Source of the DNA: Parasponia andersonii
Taxonomy: Eukaryota > Streptophyta > Magnoliopsida > Rosales > Cannabaceae
NCBI GenBank assembly: GCA_002914805.1
Contig: JXTB01000805.1
Location: 9,356-73,355, forward strand
Length of the DNA stretch: 64,000 nucleotides
Direction of reading: 5' to 3'
The notes beneath the pieces were generated by a model that was not told the origin of the DNA, did not search any database, and saw nothing but the letters and a program-made list of their open reading frames with translations. Shown in pieces: positions 33,901-45,196 of this stretch; position 1 is the first letter of the stretch; every line of letters begins with the position of its first letter. A program made the translations under genes and the position numbers.

Positions 33901-36900
33901 GNATATATATATATATATATATATTTTCTCTTCTTTCTTTATTTGCATGATAGTGATTCTATTATATTTTAATATTATTGTCAGATTAGCATGGATTTGA
34001 TCTAAGTGTCAATGGATTTCATCTCTTAGCTAGACTTTCATTTATTTTTTCTGATTCCCTAGATCCCAAAAAAGGTGAGCGGATATTAGACATGTGTGCA
34101 GCACCGGGAGGGAAAACAACTGCTATTGCAATTCTTATGAAAGATGAAGGAGAAATTATTGCTGCTGATAGATCTCACAATAAGGTAATACTTCTTGGTC
34201 ACAAAGTCCAATAAAAAAGTTTCTTCCTGGTTCTGCTTCTTTTAAAATGATTCTAGCATCATATGTTTTCCAAACCCTAGTGTACCTTGGGGAGTGGTGA
34301 TGGGGATTCATTAGTTGACTCTTGACTGATTATACTTATTACTTATGGTAGTGCTGCAAAATGTTTCACTCTTGATCCTAATTGACTGGCAACCTTCTAT
34401 GCCAATGTGAGATGTTTCTTGCAGTTTCTTATTCTCTGGATAGATATCTAGATTCTAAAGTTTATTTGTTACTTCTATTAATATTGAGTCAAATTGAAAT
34501 GTGTTGCATTCCAATTGAGGATTTCAAGGTGTTTATATTTTTTATTTTTGTCTTCTTCATTGACATTGTAATACTGTATCCTTTATGTTGAATATGCTCC
34601 TAGGTGCTCGATGTTCAGAAATTGGCTGCAGAAATGGGCCTGAGTTGCATAACAACATATAAATTAGATGCTCTGAAATCTGTCCGTCGAAAGAATGATA
34701 TTGATGACATGACTGATCTCACCTGCAGAAGGCTTAATAACGGTGAAACTGTACAAAGTTCTGACTCAATGAAGTTACAAGTCAAGAACAATGCATCAGT
34801 TGCTTCAGAAGAGTTAAATGCTGACAAGGCATTTGAGAAAACTGGTAGGAGATTTCAGTAAGAACAGAATTTAAAAGTAGTTTCATACGTAATCACCTTT
34901 AGTCATTCCAGAATTTGAATCTGATTAACTCAATGTTTTAGTTAGCAATGAAAATGCGAATGAGAGAACTTACATAAGCAAAGCTGACATCAGGAAGAAT
35001 CTACAAAGAATGCGGAATGGGCCTGGAAGAAATCAGTGCACGGGTGGTAGGGTTGAGAATTCAAAAGGTTTTGCACCTAACAGCTTTGATCGTGTTCTTC
35101 TTGATGCTCCTTGTTCTGCGCTAGGTTTGAAACCTCGATTGTTTGCTGGAGAGGTAATCTTATCCAATCGAATCTCTGTTCACTTTTGCCCGTAGGAAAT
35201 GATGGTTATGCACAGATTCAATAGCATTGGTGTCCTCTTGACATCATAGCCTTGAAGATTTTTCCTTTCCTTTTTAACTTGTATACCCATTGTTGGAGGA
35301 AACTAATCGTGTTTGTTTATTTATTTTTATTTTTCTATTCTTTATTAGGAAACAATTGAGTCATTGAGGAACCATGGAAAGTATCAAAGAAGAATGTTTG
35401 ATCAAGCTGTTCGGTTAGTTCGATCCGGTGGAGTTTTAGTCTACTCAACGTTAGTAATTGAGCTTTTTTCTTGATTATTGTATTTAGAATACATTTTGCG
35501 GTGGAATTAAATGAAGTTTGCCTCAGGTGATATGAGTGCATATCTTTATTTTTTCATTATTTAACATAGTAATCATGTTTAATCTCTCTGGAACTCTCTA
35601 GTGTCTGTTTATCAAACCATTATTTGTGACATGCTCTGTTAAGGAAGAACGGGTGAATGATTCGGCAATATGGCTTCCAAATATTATATGGAAAAGAAAA
35701 CATGAAAAATTTTTAATCTCAGGTTATTGTTAATTATTCTGAGTCAACTCTCTAGATGCATGGCTTATTGTAATTGGGCTCTTGTATAATTAGCCCAGCT
35801 ATATATTATCATCATACTTATTACGCTTTGCCTATCTTGTCACCTTTTTAAGTTGTGATATGTCTGCTATCTTACCATTGATAATCTCTGTATTATTGTG
35901 TTTTTGTTTGCTAGATGTACAATAAATCCTGGTGAGAATGAAGCATTGGTTCGATATGCGCTGGATACGTACAAGTTCCTTTCATTGGCACCACAGGTCA
36001 GATTTGAAACTTCAACTTTCTGAACCCCTCGTGGATTAATTATTCTTTCTTCTTGTAGCTTGCTTTGATACACTTTTGCTTTCTGTTTTTCTAAATAAAA
36101 GAGTGGTCTCAGGCAAATTCTTGAGAAGATCTTTACCTTTCGTTTATTTAAAATAACAAAAGTAAGAAAACAAATGGGTATCCAAGCAAGCCCCAAATGA
36201 TGCTCAAGTTTTTGAAGTGCTTCTTTTGAAATGAACAAGCACGCATACATTATTTTCAGCTTGGGAAAATTTTTAGTTGTTTTTAAGTTTGTGATGGATT
36301 GAAAATAAGTAACAAAGGCGGAATCTAATGTGGCTAGAAGTTTAAAGCGGATATGTTAATGACGATGTGTGAGCGAGTTTGTCTTGGGTAGACTCGCCGG
36401 CTAGAAACATTTTATTTTACACCTTGATTATCTTCTCGTGTATAATAACAACTGACTTCAGTTTCAAAAACACTCCAGCATCCGAGGATTGGAGGACCTG
36501 GACTTGTCGGCCACTTCGAATTTCCTGATGGATATATCGAGTAAGTTTTCTCTTGGAAGGATTTCGTATAAAAAATAAATAAAATAAAGTTTTCTCTGGG
36601 AAGATTTCGTTCTCTCTCTCTCTCCCCCTCTAAATTGATGAATGACAATATTGGTCTTCAGAGACTTCATCTTAAAGTTATACTTGTCTGTTTAAGTTTG
36701 TACTATGGCTTATACGAGTTCCTTTTAGACTACCATGCATTTTAATATTCTTTGAAGAGAATGATTCACATTGCCGAGTTGCATTCTTATAAATATACAC
36801 ACAAACATCATTACCGAAAAAAAAAAACACACAAACAGGCACGTGTATGTATTGCAGAGTTGCTAAGCAGTAGTTGACTGCACTGACTTTACAACGATGC

Positions 36901-37267
36901 TTCTTTTGTAATACTCGATCCTGCTTGAGTCTCTAGCTTCAGCATAATATTCAAGGGGATTGAGGTCGAAATAATTTAAAAGACTTCGGACTTATCAAGC
37001 TGTTGAGTGGCATATACAATGTTAATTGATTTACACTACTAACTTATCTATGATTTTCAAGATAAAATTTGTTTTAGATTCTTTTTTCCTCTTTTGATGA
37101 TCACCTACGTTTATTTCTTTCTTCTACAACTCTTTAACACTTTGACTCGCAGGGAGTGGTTAAGACCGGGCGAGGAAGAACTTGTTCAGAGGTTTGATCC
37201 ATCTTCTCCACTCGATACCATTGGGTTTTTCATAGCTAAGTTCACTGTTGGTTCGAAAGAAACCTGA
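30905..37267 (+). CDS. RNA cytosine-5 methyltransferase, NOP2C/NSUN family
   Basis: It is predicted to transfer methyl from S-adenosylmethionine to cytosine C5 in RNA. Twelve exons join in frame to 608 codons: 30905-31026, 31479-31902, 32448-32592, 32701-32838, 33590-33652, 34063-34184, 34604-34844, 34942-35153, 35349-35449, 35915-35996, 36479-36540 and 37153-37267; all introns are GT-AG. Residues about 183-230 (VYVPGVMACSSHVEKGD) look like the PUA RNA-binding domain. MCAAPGGKTT (308-317) binds cofactor, DAPCS has Cys476 and STCTINPGENE has Cys524, the two cysteines of this family. A charged, variable linker of about 100 residues (360-450) splits the catalytic domain, as in plant NOP2C. I chose the ATG at 30905 (GCCATGG, good context; MGDSSDRYCY matches the family start). 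The in-frame ATG at 30806 would add 33 residues. Arabidopsis NOP2C is the likely counterpart. The gene looks intact. Confidence 0.93.
33806..33926. repeat. TA microsatellites flanking a half MITE, with an N (NOP2C intron 5)
   Basis: TA runs at about 33811-33826 and 33903-33924 flank 'ggggttcccaattccgtagg', a T-run and AAGCCGTTAGATCG, which resemble the left half of the MITE family at 39707 and 49216. The unresolved base N is at 33902, at the edge of the second TA run. The whole lies in the intron between exons 5 and 6 and does not affect coding. Confidence 0.6.
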
Positions 37268-39706
37268 CTTCTCAAAATCTGCGACTTGACATCACAACTG
37301 CTAAGAAGATTGATGGTGATGAGTTAGAATATTTCTCAACACTTGCAGCAAACTGTATCCCCGTTATTTATTATTTAATTTTTTAAATCAGAAGCGAACT
37401 GTATCAAACATCAGCGTGTATTGACACCTTATGTAGTCACTTTTTTTTCTTTTTTTTTTTTTTTTTTTTTAATGAGGAGGGGGCGACGTGCGTGACTTAT
37501 CTTCTTTGGATATAATCATAGGAGCTCTAATCTTGTAAGATTTTATCGATAGGTCGCCACCGTAAGATGGTAGAGAGTTACTTAAACTCTATCCGAACAG
37601 TTAATATCTTACATTTAAGACTTCTGAGAGAGCTACTCAGATTCGAATTCGTTGCCATTATGTCACCTGTTCGGTGGTCACTTACTTTCTTGTACAATAC
37701 ATTTATTAACATAAACATATAACACCATTTATTGTTTGTTGCAACTTTCTAGCAAGGTTTGGTAATCGGTATTGTGTCCCTTCACACCAGCGTATTTGTC
37801 TAGGCAACCGCAGGTACTGTAATTCTTACGTTCCTGACTTCATCTTCCGAAGTTTTGTATTTTCCTTTTTGATGGACCGTTTATATTTTCAATAACATAT
37901 CTTCAATCATTTGAGGAGCTTAATGTGCTAATAATTTATTTTGAAATGCAGATTGGTATTATTGCAAGAGTACTTGGTTGCCTATTGAGATGTGACCTTA
38001 ATTGCCATCATTGATTGTATTTAGTGCATATGCTATAACCCATACAAGATACATTTTACCTGTACACGGTGACTTTACAAAACTCACTATTTAAATCTTC
38101 CTATATATAAGTACTTAATACATATTTTATATAATATATTTTGGTTTCTAAATATCTGGACGAGGTTTCCTTACAATTGGAAAAAAACATGTGTGGGTGA
38201 ATTTTCCCAATAGTAATAAAAAAGTTATTATAAATTTGGAAAAAATTAGATGGACGACTACTTTTTAAAATTAATTTATCATGTTTTAAAAATTATATAA
38301 ATATTTATTTATTTTTTAATTTTAATCGTGGAATATATTATATTTTCATTTTTGTCATTAGATATTTAATTATAAATTTTTAAGTTTGACGATGTACTCC
38401 TAAAAAATATCAAATAGTTAGTCATAAAATCTGATTCATTGTCGATGTAGTCCGGCATTTACAGAAGCAGAATAAAACTACGAAATGACTATATGATTAC
38501 GTGTGAGTTTTGCACAAACAAGTTAAAGTTGATCTTTGTTTCTGATTTATTTCCCATAATTGCAATCTACCTAGTAATAAAGCAGTACACTGGTTTTTCA
38601 CGAGTCTGATTCCAACTTCGAAAGAAATCCTATATACTAGTTAGCAGAATCCTATCAAGTAGAGGGCCAATTTACTTTGGTATATTTTGTGTGGCTTAAA
38701 CTAATAAAATGTCGGAATTTTTAGCTTCTCAACATAGCTAAGATTTTAGCAAGTATCTGCACACAGAAATTGCTTTTGTAGACAGAATCCGACGTAAATT
38801 CAGTATGCCAAATACTAGTTATATAACAAAAATTAAATCATGATCAAAATTATGAGCCGTAAAAATAATCCCAAACCGGTCTTACTTATTTTGCTCAGTC
38901 AAACCAACGATGAACTGTGAGGATTTTCACCAATAACTAAATAGTTGCAAACGATTTTCACTACAAACTTCAATCAGGCCTGTAACACCGAACAAATTCA
39001 TGGAAAACTCAGGAATACATACTTGGCCACAAGTAGTTTTATGTTTTATGTGTTTCGTTTTCTTCGAAGTTATTCTTTCACACGATGAAAAAAGCAAAAT
39101 TGTCATAATCCAAAATTAGGGGTAGTGGTAGAAGGAAAATTTGTCATAATCCAAAATTGGGTGTAGTGGCAGAAGGAAAATTTCGCAAAGATGAAGAATT
39201 CCTTGATTTATTTGAAAAGTATAAAAAAAAAATTCTAATTTTATAAAATGGTCTATTTAAATAAATTAATTAGAATTTCATCTCGTAAACCTCTCCCACA
39301 GTATGTATACACCATTAAACATAGATCAAATAAATATCAAAAAGTGTAAATTAAATCAAATATAAGTCCAAGCATCATCACCATCCACGTCAAAATCAAA
39401 CACGAGAATGATATACATGAGTTCACAAACAAAAATAGAATATAGTAATCTTGGTTCAATACTAAAACAAAACTCAAATAATCCAAATACTACAACAATA
39501 TGCTTCGAGCATTACTAAGATAACAAACTACAATCAAAATAATCTCTTACTCCTCTTAATCACCAAGGTAGCACTGGACACTACTTGAGGAAAGGAGAAA
39601 GGAAGTGAGCATCCAATGTCCAATAGGAAAAATAGTTACCTCGATCAAAAATATTTTAGTGATAAAAAATTCCTACATGGTTAGTTTAAATCCAATATAT
39701 ATATAT
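37268..39706. other. NOP2C 3' flank and AT-rich intergenic DNA
   Basis: The 3' untranslated region of NOP2C should occupy the first few hundred bases. A T-run with few interruptions lies at 37441-37470. At 37470-37680 there is a moderately GC stretch with words seen in old retroelement ends. No gene is supported. A short tandem repeat at 39100-39181 is listed separately. Confidence 0.5.
39100..39181. repeat. Two-copy tandem repeat, 41 bp period
   Basis: The copies start TTGTCATAATCCAAAATT at 39100 and 39141 and run through 'gtagtgg-agaaggaaaa'. They differ at only a few bases. Confidence 0.85.
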
Positions 39707-39946
39707 GGTTGCCAATCTAATAAGTATTTTTTTTCTTTACTTATGGGTAGGTATTTTTTTTTACTGTTGGATCACCATCTAATGGTGATCCAATGGCTAT
39801 AATGAAGTACATGAAAAGACGTGTATTATTAATGTTCTTTCTTTCTCTTACTTTTTACAATAAAAAAATATACATGCTAAATTTTTATTGGCCAAATTGA
39901 TACTTATGTACAGGTAAAAAAAAAAATACCTACTGGATTGGTGCCC
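39707..39946. mobile_element. MITE copy A, in a TA repeat
   Basis: The left end GGTTGCCAATCTAATAAGTA followed by a T-run is mirrored by the right end, whose complement reads GGGCACCAATCCAGTAGGTA followed by a T-run. The element is about 240 bp and is flanked on both sides by TA repeats, suggesting insertion in TA with a TA-type duplication. Inside is the direct word ATCACCATCTAATGGTGATCC, which is itself a short palindrome. It has no coding capacity. Confidence 0.75.
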
Positions 39947-40199
39947 TATATATATATATAAAATTATAAAAAACCGAAAATCCATATGCATATGTATAAA
40001 TAGATCAGTATCATTAAAATCATTCAATTCAGGTGCATATAACACAAATCAACCTATATCCATGATCTCACATCCTCTCATCTGTGGAAACTTAGGATGA
40101 TGGTACTATGCGCGCCTAATAGCTTAGCTGACGCCTAAGCCCATACTCAGAGGGGACACCCATGTGTCGCATACCAAACTTGGAGGGGTAACTGAATTG
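39947..40199 (-). repeat. Left remainder of an old LTR-like repeat interrupted by the Copia element
   Basis: This piece (CGCGCCTAATAGCTTAGC, GACACCCATGTGTCGC) should continue directly at 46995 once the Copia element and one copy of its AATTG duplication are removed. The joined sequence has a uniform, retroelement-like texture. Its left limit is unclear and may reach about 39250, with MITE A nested inside it. Confidence 0.45.
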
Positions 40200-41899
40200 T
40201 GTTAAGAAATTAAGGTTTCAATTTTACTCACTCTTATTTTGAAGATAACAAACATTTGATTTAGTACTAATAATTTAACTTGAGTGTGTACTGAAAAGGT
40301 ATTAAAGTTCTACCTCAAGTTAATCAAGGAATCAAGCTTGAAGATGGATGCATATGGACATATTAGAATCAAGCTTGAAGAAGAACAATCAAGATACAAG
40401 ATCGTGTCTAGATAGGGTATATTCATACTAAGTCTTGTATTTGATTTAGTTCATTGCACATAAATTCTCTTTGCATTGACTCATACTTTTCAAAAGAGTT
40501 TTAAAACTATCTTAAGCTTAAAATGGTTATTTTATCATAGAAGTTTGAAAATAGAATATAATGATCTTTTTGAATGGAAAAATATTCTTTAAAACATGAT
40601 TTCTTAAGTTTAAATAAGTTGCAAATATATTTGAAATTATGATTATTTGAAATAGGCTAAAAGAAGATTTTCTATTTGCAATCAAGAATGTGTTTTAGGA
40701 TAAACACTTTCTAAATTATTGTTAAATATCTTTATGAAACTAAAACAAGTTTGTAATAGCCAAAATATTCTTTTCAAATTGATTTCTAATGTTTTTAAAG
40801 TGTTTAAAATAAGTATAGAAGTCAATTTTTGAAAAAAACCAAAAGCTGTTAAAATCTGAAAAAATGCCAAAATCCTGTTAAAATCTGAAATATGACCAAA
40901 ATATGATTTTGGTCGACCAAATAGTGATTTTGGTCGATCAAAGTTGGTCGATCACTTTTTAGACCAGTGGCCAGAAATGACCGTTGAAATTGAACTGATG
41001 TGTCAAACTCTAACGACTATATTTTTGATCGACCAATGTTAATTTTGGTCGATCAAACATTTGGTAGAAAGCTAATAACGGCTATAAACAGCTAGTTTTC
41101 TTGGATATCTATATATAGAGCCTTGTTTGATGTCATTTAAGACAAGAGCATGAACTTAAGTTGATATTCATCTATTCTTAAAGTGTCTTAGCATATTTTC
41201 ACATCAATTACACTTTCAAATCATATTGAGTCATTCTTAGAGCATCTATAGTGTATTGTTCTCAAATCTCCTAAGGCAAAATTGTATTAATTATTTTATG
41301 AAGAGAATTTGTGAGTAGGTGTTCATTCTTATTTATTGAAAAACCATTGAGTGTGAGGTGAGGTTTCCACCGGAGTCATAAATAACTCGTGAGTTGGTGA
41401 GATTGGCACCATTGTCTAAACAATCCGTATAGGTGAGGTTGTCACCAGAGTCAAAATAATCCGAGGTTAGGCATAATAGAGCCAGAGTCAAGACTATTGT
41501 AAAGACTAAGGTGTGCCTAAGAAGAATTCACTCCGTTTGTAAAAAGGATGGTCAAGCCCATAATCTTGATCCGATAGTAGAAAGCTCAAAGTAAGTTACC
41601 AAGAGCCGGGGACGTAGGCAAACCGTCGTGTTTGTCGAACCTCGTAAAAATCGAGTTTGCACTTTCTCTATCCCTACACTCTTTACTTTATTGCAAACTA
41701 TTTAATTGAGTGTTTAATATTAGTGTGCTTAATATACTTGCTATTATTTCTATATGTTTTGGCATTATTCTTGATTAAGCTAAAAAGTTTTAAAATAGTG
41801 GTCTATGGTTTTAAATAGTTGAAAAAATTGTTAAAACGTTTTGAAACCCAATTCACTCCTTCTCTTAGGTTGTCAATCTTGGGCTAACAATAGCTAATA
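40200..41899 (+). repeat. Copia element 5' LTR
   Basis: It starts TGTTAAGAAATTAAGG and ends CTAATA, where the right LTR keeps the canonical CTAACA. A TATA box CTATATATAG lies at 41109-41118, and transcription would start some 30 bases later. Upstream at 40908-41060 is a cluster of palindromic GGTCGACC-type words. Confidence 0.9.
40908..41060. promoter_or_regulatory. Palindrome cluster upstream of the LTR TATA box
   Basis: Within about 150 bases there are six copies of GGTCGACC or near variants (TTGGTCGACCAA, TTTGGTCGATCAAA, GATCGACCAA), ending about 50 bases before the TATA box. The right LTR has the same array at 45905-46055, but many CG pairs there read TG or CA (GGTTGACT, GGTCAACC). Clustered palindromes are a known feature of Sirevirus LTRs, and a binding-site role is inferred. 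Confidence 0.6.
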
Positions 41900-41901
41900 A
41901 T

Positions 41902-41914
41902 TGGTATCAGAGTT
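41902..41914 (+). other. Primer binding site, tRNA-Met type
   Basis: TGGTATCAGAGTT lies two bases after the 5' LTR end. TGGTATCAGAGC is the usual complement of the initiator methionine tRNA 3' end used by Copia elements. Confidence 0.9.
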
Positions 41915-41949
41915 TGGTGCTCAATTTTAAAATACTTAACTGTTTTGAG

Positions 41950-43276
41950 ATGGCAAACCCAAACAATTTTCAAAACTTTTCATATGAGGGGTATTCAACT
42001 ACTAGACCACCATTTTTTAATGGAACTGATTATAATTATTGGAAAAATAGGATGCTTACATATCTACAATCTTTAGATTTTGATTTATGGCACATTGTTA
42101 CTAAAGGTCCATTTATTTTTAAGAAAAAGATTGATGATAAATTTGTTAATAAAGAAATTAATGAATATGATGTAAGTGATAAAATTGCATTTTCAGAAAA
42201 TGGTAGAGCTATGCATATTTTGATTTGTGGTATAGATAGACATATATTTAATAATGTTGAAAAAGCCACAAATGCTCATGAAGTGTGGAATATGCTTAAA
42301 GTGTTGTATCAAGGTACAAATTCTATGAAAGAGACGAAAATCAATATTCTTACACGCCAATATGAATTATTCAAGATGCATAAAGATGAGACTATTGCTC
42401 AAATATTTATTAGATTTACTACTATTATAAACTCTCATAATGCTCTTGGAAAATCATTCCCTAACATAGATTTGGTGAATAAAGTGCTTAGGAGTCTTCC
42501 TAAAGCATATCTAAGCAAAGTGGTGGTAATTCAAGAAGCTAGAGATCTCACCAAATTTCTTATAGAAGAACCCATGGGTCCGCTCATGACACATGAGATC
42601 TTGATGAAAAAAAGCAATGAAGGAGATCAAGAAGACAACATGTGCTTCATGGCAATAAATGAGGTAAGCTCACTTGAACCTAAAAGTAAATTTCATGATG
42701 TTAGTGATACTAGTAGTGAGTTTAGTGATAGTGATTGTGATTTATCATATGAAAATTTGTTGAGTAATTTCAATGATTTATACAAAAACTATGAAAATCT
42801 CATTTTCAAGAACAAATGTTCTTAAAAAGAAAATTCTTAGTTTGTCAAAAATAGTTGAAAAGTTTTCCAAAGAAAAGGAAGTAAAATTACCTTGTAGTCG
42901 TTATGATATTTTGTCAAAAGAAAACGCTTCCTTAAATGACAAGATTTTTGATTTAACTGAAATTGTCCACAAATTCACAAATGGAAAGAAAAACTTTGAC
43001 ATGATGCTTGGTGGACAAAAATGTGTTTTTGACGAAGGAAGTATTGGGTACAAATCTTCTATAAAACAAAAATACCTCAAGAATTGTTTTATGAAAACTA
43101 GTACAAGTGACACAAAACACACATGTACTTATTGCAATCAAGATGGACATATTAGTTTTTTATGCTTTGTAAAGAAAAATGTATATTTTGATAAAAAACT
43201 AGCTTGGGTATTGAGGAGTTCAAAGACTAACCCCTTAGGACCCAAAGTAATGTGGGTACCGAAAATCCATACTTGA
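41950..43276 (+). pseudogene. Copia/Sirevirus gag with one frameshift
   Basis: The first part (41950-42825, about 290 codons) is open: MANPNNFQNFSYEGYSTTRP, then FNGTDYNYWKNRML, NMLKVLYQGT, LTRQYELFKMHKDETIAQ and LVNKVLRSLPKAY, the UBN2-type gag layout. Near 42815 a single indel shifts the frame. The downstream frame continues to 43276 with a coiled-coil-like Lys/Glu region, a CCHC zinc knuckle (CTYCNQDGHISFLC at about 43123-43164) and ends GPKVMWVPKIHT. Gag packages element RNA in virus-like particles. No pol frame follows. The upstream frame could start a little earlier but only at non-ATG codons. Confidence 0.85.
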
Positions 43277-45196
43277 ATCTTTGTTATAGGAACAAACAAG
43301 AAAGTGGGTACTCCAAGAACAAAACCAATGACTTCACCAAGCTCTCAACTTTTACAAAGAAATAATGGTGGATATTTTCTTTTGGAGACAATATAAAAAG
43401 CAAGATCATGGGTATAAGTAATTTTGGAGAAAAGCATAGATGATGTTGTTCTAGGTTTGGAATTTAAGCTTGAATGATTGAAGTTTAACGACAAATCAAA
43501 ATATGATGATTAAGTCCAACCTCAATACAAAGAAGATGAAGAGCTTTTGGAAGGATGGTATGGATGATTTTATTTAATTTATAAATTGTTCATATATGAT
43601 TCAAATTGCCTGCACAATGCATATTGCTTAAACTCTTATATTTGTGTAAATACTTGATAATTTTTATATGATAAATACCGTGCATAATTAATTGAATTAT
43701 TTTATCTATATTGGTATTGTATTTGAACTCAAAATGATGCATTACTTGAATTCAATATTTACATTTTGTAACTTTATCATTTTGTATTTTTACGCATGAT
43801 TTTTTTATGAGAACAAATTTTTTTTTTTATGAATATCATATATAAGATTCTCATTAGCTTTCAAAACATGCTTTGTTATATTTTATCTTTTCTGAACATC
43901 TATTTCTTATGGTTGTTTAAACTTGGATAAAATATCATGTTTGGATTGGATACTTATTATTAGTTGCTTATTCATGTGTTTACTTTACATTTATTAATTG
44001 GTATCAATCTTATCTTTCATATTTATGCAACTTTTTAATGATAATCAAAAGGAGAAAAAGAATGTGTTTTTGATTTAAATTATTTCAATTCGTATCAAGT
44101 TGGTCATTTTATCTTTCATTAATTATTTTAATTGGTATCAACTTGGTATAGTTTTTTAAAATACAATTGGTATCTATTGGCATAGTTTTAATTAGAATCA
44201 AATTTGGTTATTATATTTCTTCAAATATAATTGATAATTGTTTTCAAAAATAATTGGTATCCATAATTGATGTCTCTCATATATGATTGATTTTTTTTAC
44301 TTTGACTATTGATATTTTGATCATGATTCATATATTGAGGGGGAGCATATTTATAATTTGCTTGTGCTAAATTCATTATTATCATTTTTCCATGAATTTT
44401 ATACTCTCTATAATTTGATGAAAATGAAGGAAAAGAAATTATTTCACTATTATGTTTTAATAACTTTGAATTTCTCTTCTATGCTTTATGATGATTACAC
44501 TTAGAGAATTTATTTTTAATAAGTAAAATATTAAGATTTAGAGCTTTTGATTATCTTGATGTGATGAAACTTTCTACTTGGAATATGCTATACTTCTCAT
44601 ACTCTTTAGTATCACATTATTGTTCAATCTTATGTTTGATATTATTATTATTATTTTGAAGATTGTTCAATTCTAACTTCCTCCATATCTCCTTATTACT
44701 TAATTTGTCATATTATTTTTTATATGGAGAGAAAATTGTTTGAATATTACTTTTTTATATACTTTTGTCATGAATTTAAATGGAGAAAGTAGTATAGTGA
44801 ATTCATACGGGGAGAATTTTTTTTTAAAGATAAAATAGTTATTATGCAATATCTAGTTTGATATTTGACTCTATCTTTTCAATGATATCAAAAGGGGGAG
44901 AATAATATTGATTTATGAATATGAAGAGAAAAGCTTCATATATGAGTGTGCATAGTTTAAGGGAGAGAACTTTGTTTAGCACACATTTCTAATTTTCTCA
45001 CAATATACTTATGATGCTTAATTGAGTTAAAAAGGGGGAGCAAGTCTCTTTAACTTTCTCAAGCATATTTTGATATGGAACTTAAAATATGATAAGGAAT
45101 AAGATAAATTTGTCAAATTTCATACTTTAATATCCTTATTGCATATTTTTTTTTATCTCATAAATTAATATTTGTCATCATCAAAAAGGGAGAGAT
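43277..45196 (+). other. Non-coding internal region of the Copia element with repeated polypurine motifs
   Basis: This 1.9-kb AT-rich stretch replaces pol. Purine tracts of the form A(n)GGGGGAG occur near 44338 (TGAGGGGGAGCAT), 44893 (AAAAGGGGGAGAAT) and 45032 (AAAAAGGGGGAGCAA). The functional tract AAAAAGGGAGAGAT (45184-45196) abuts the 3' LTR. Multiple such tracts before the 3' LTR are a described Sirevirus signature. I see no coding frame above about 60 codons with a recognisable domain. Confidence 0.7.

Noticed and set aside
36412..36670. Minus-strand frames of 68-78 codons
   Set aside because: They overlap NOP2C exon 11 and a CT-rich intron tract on the opposite strand.
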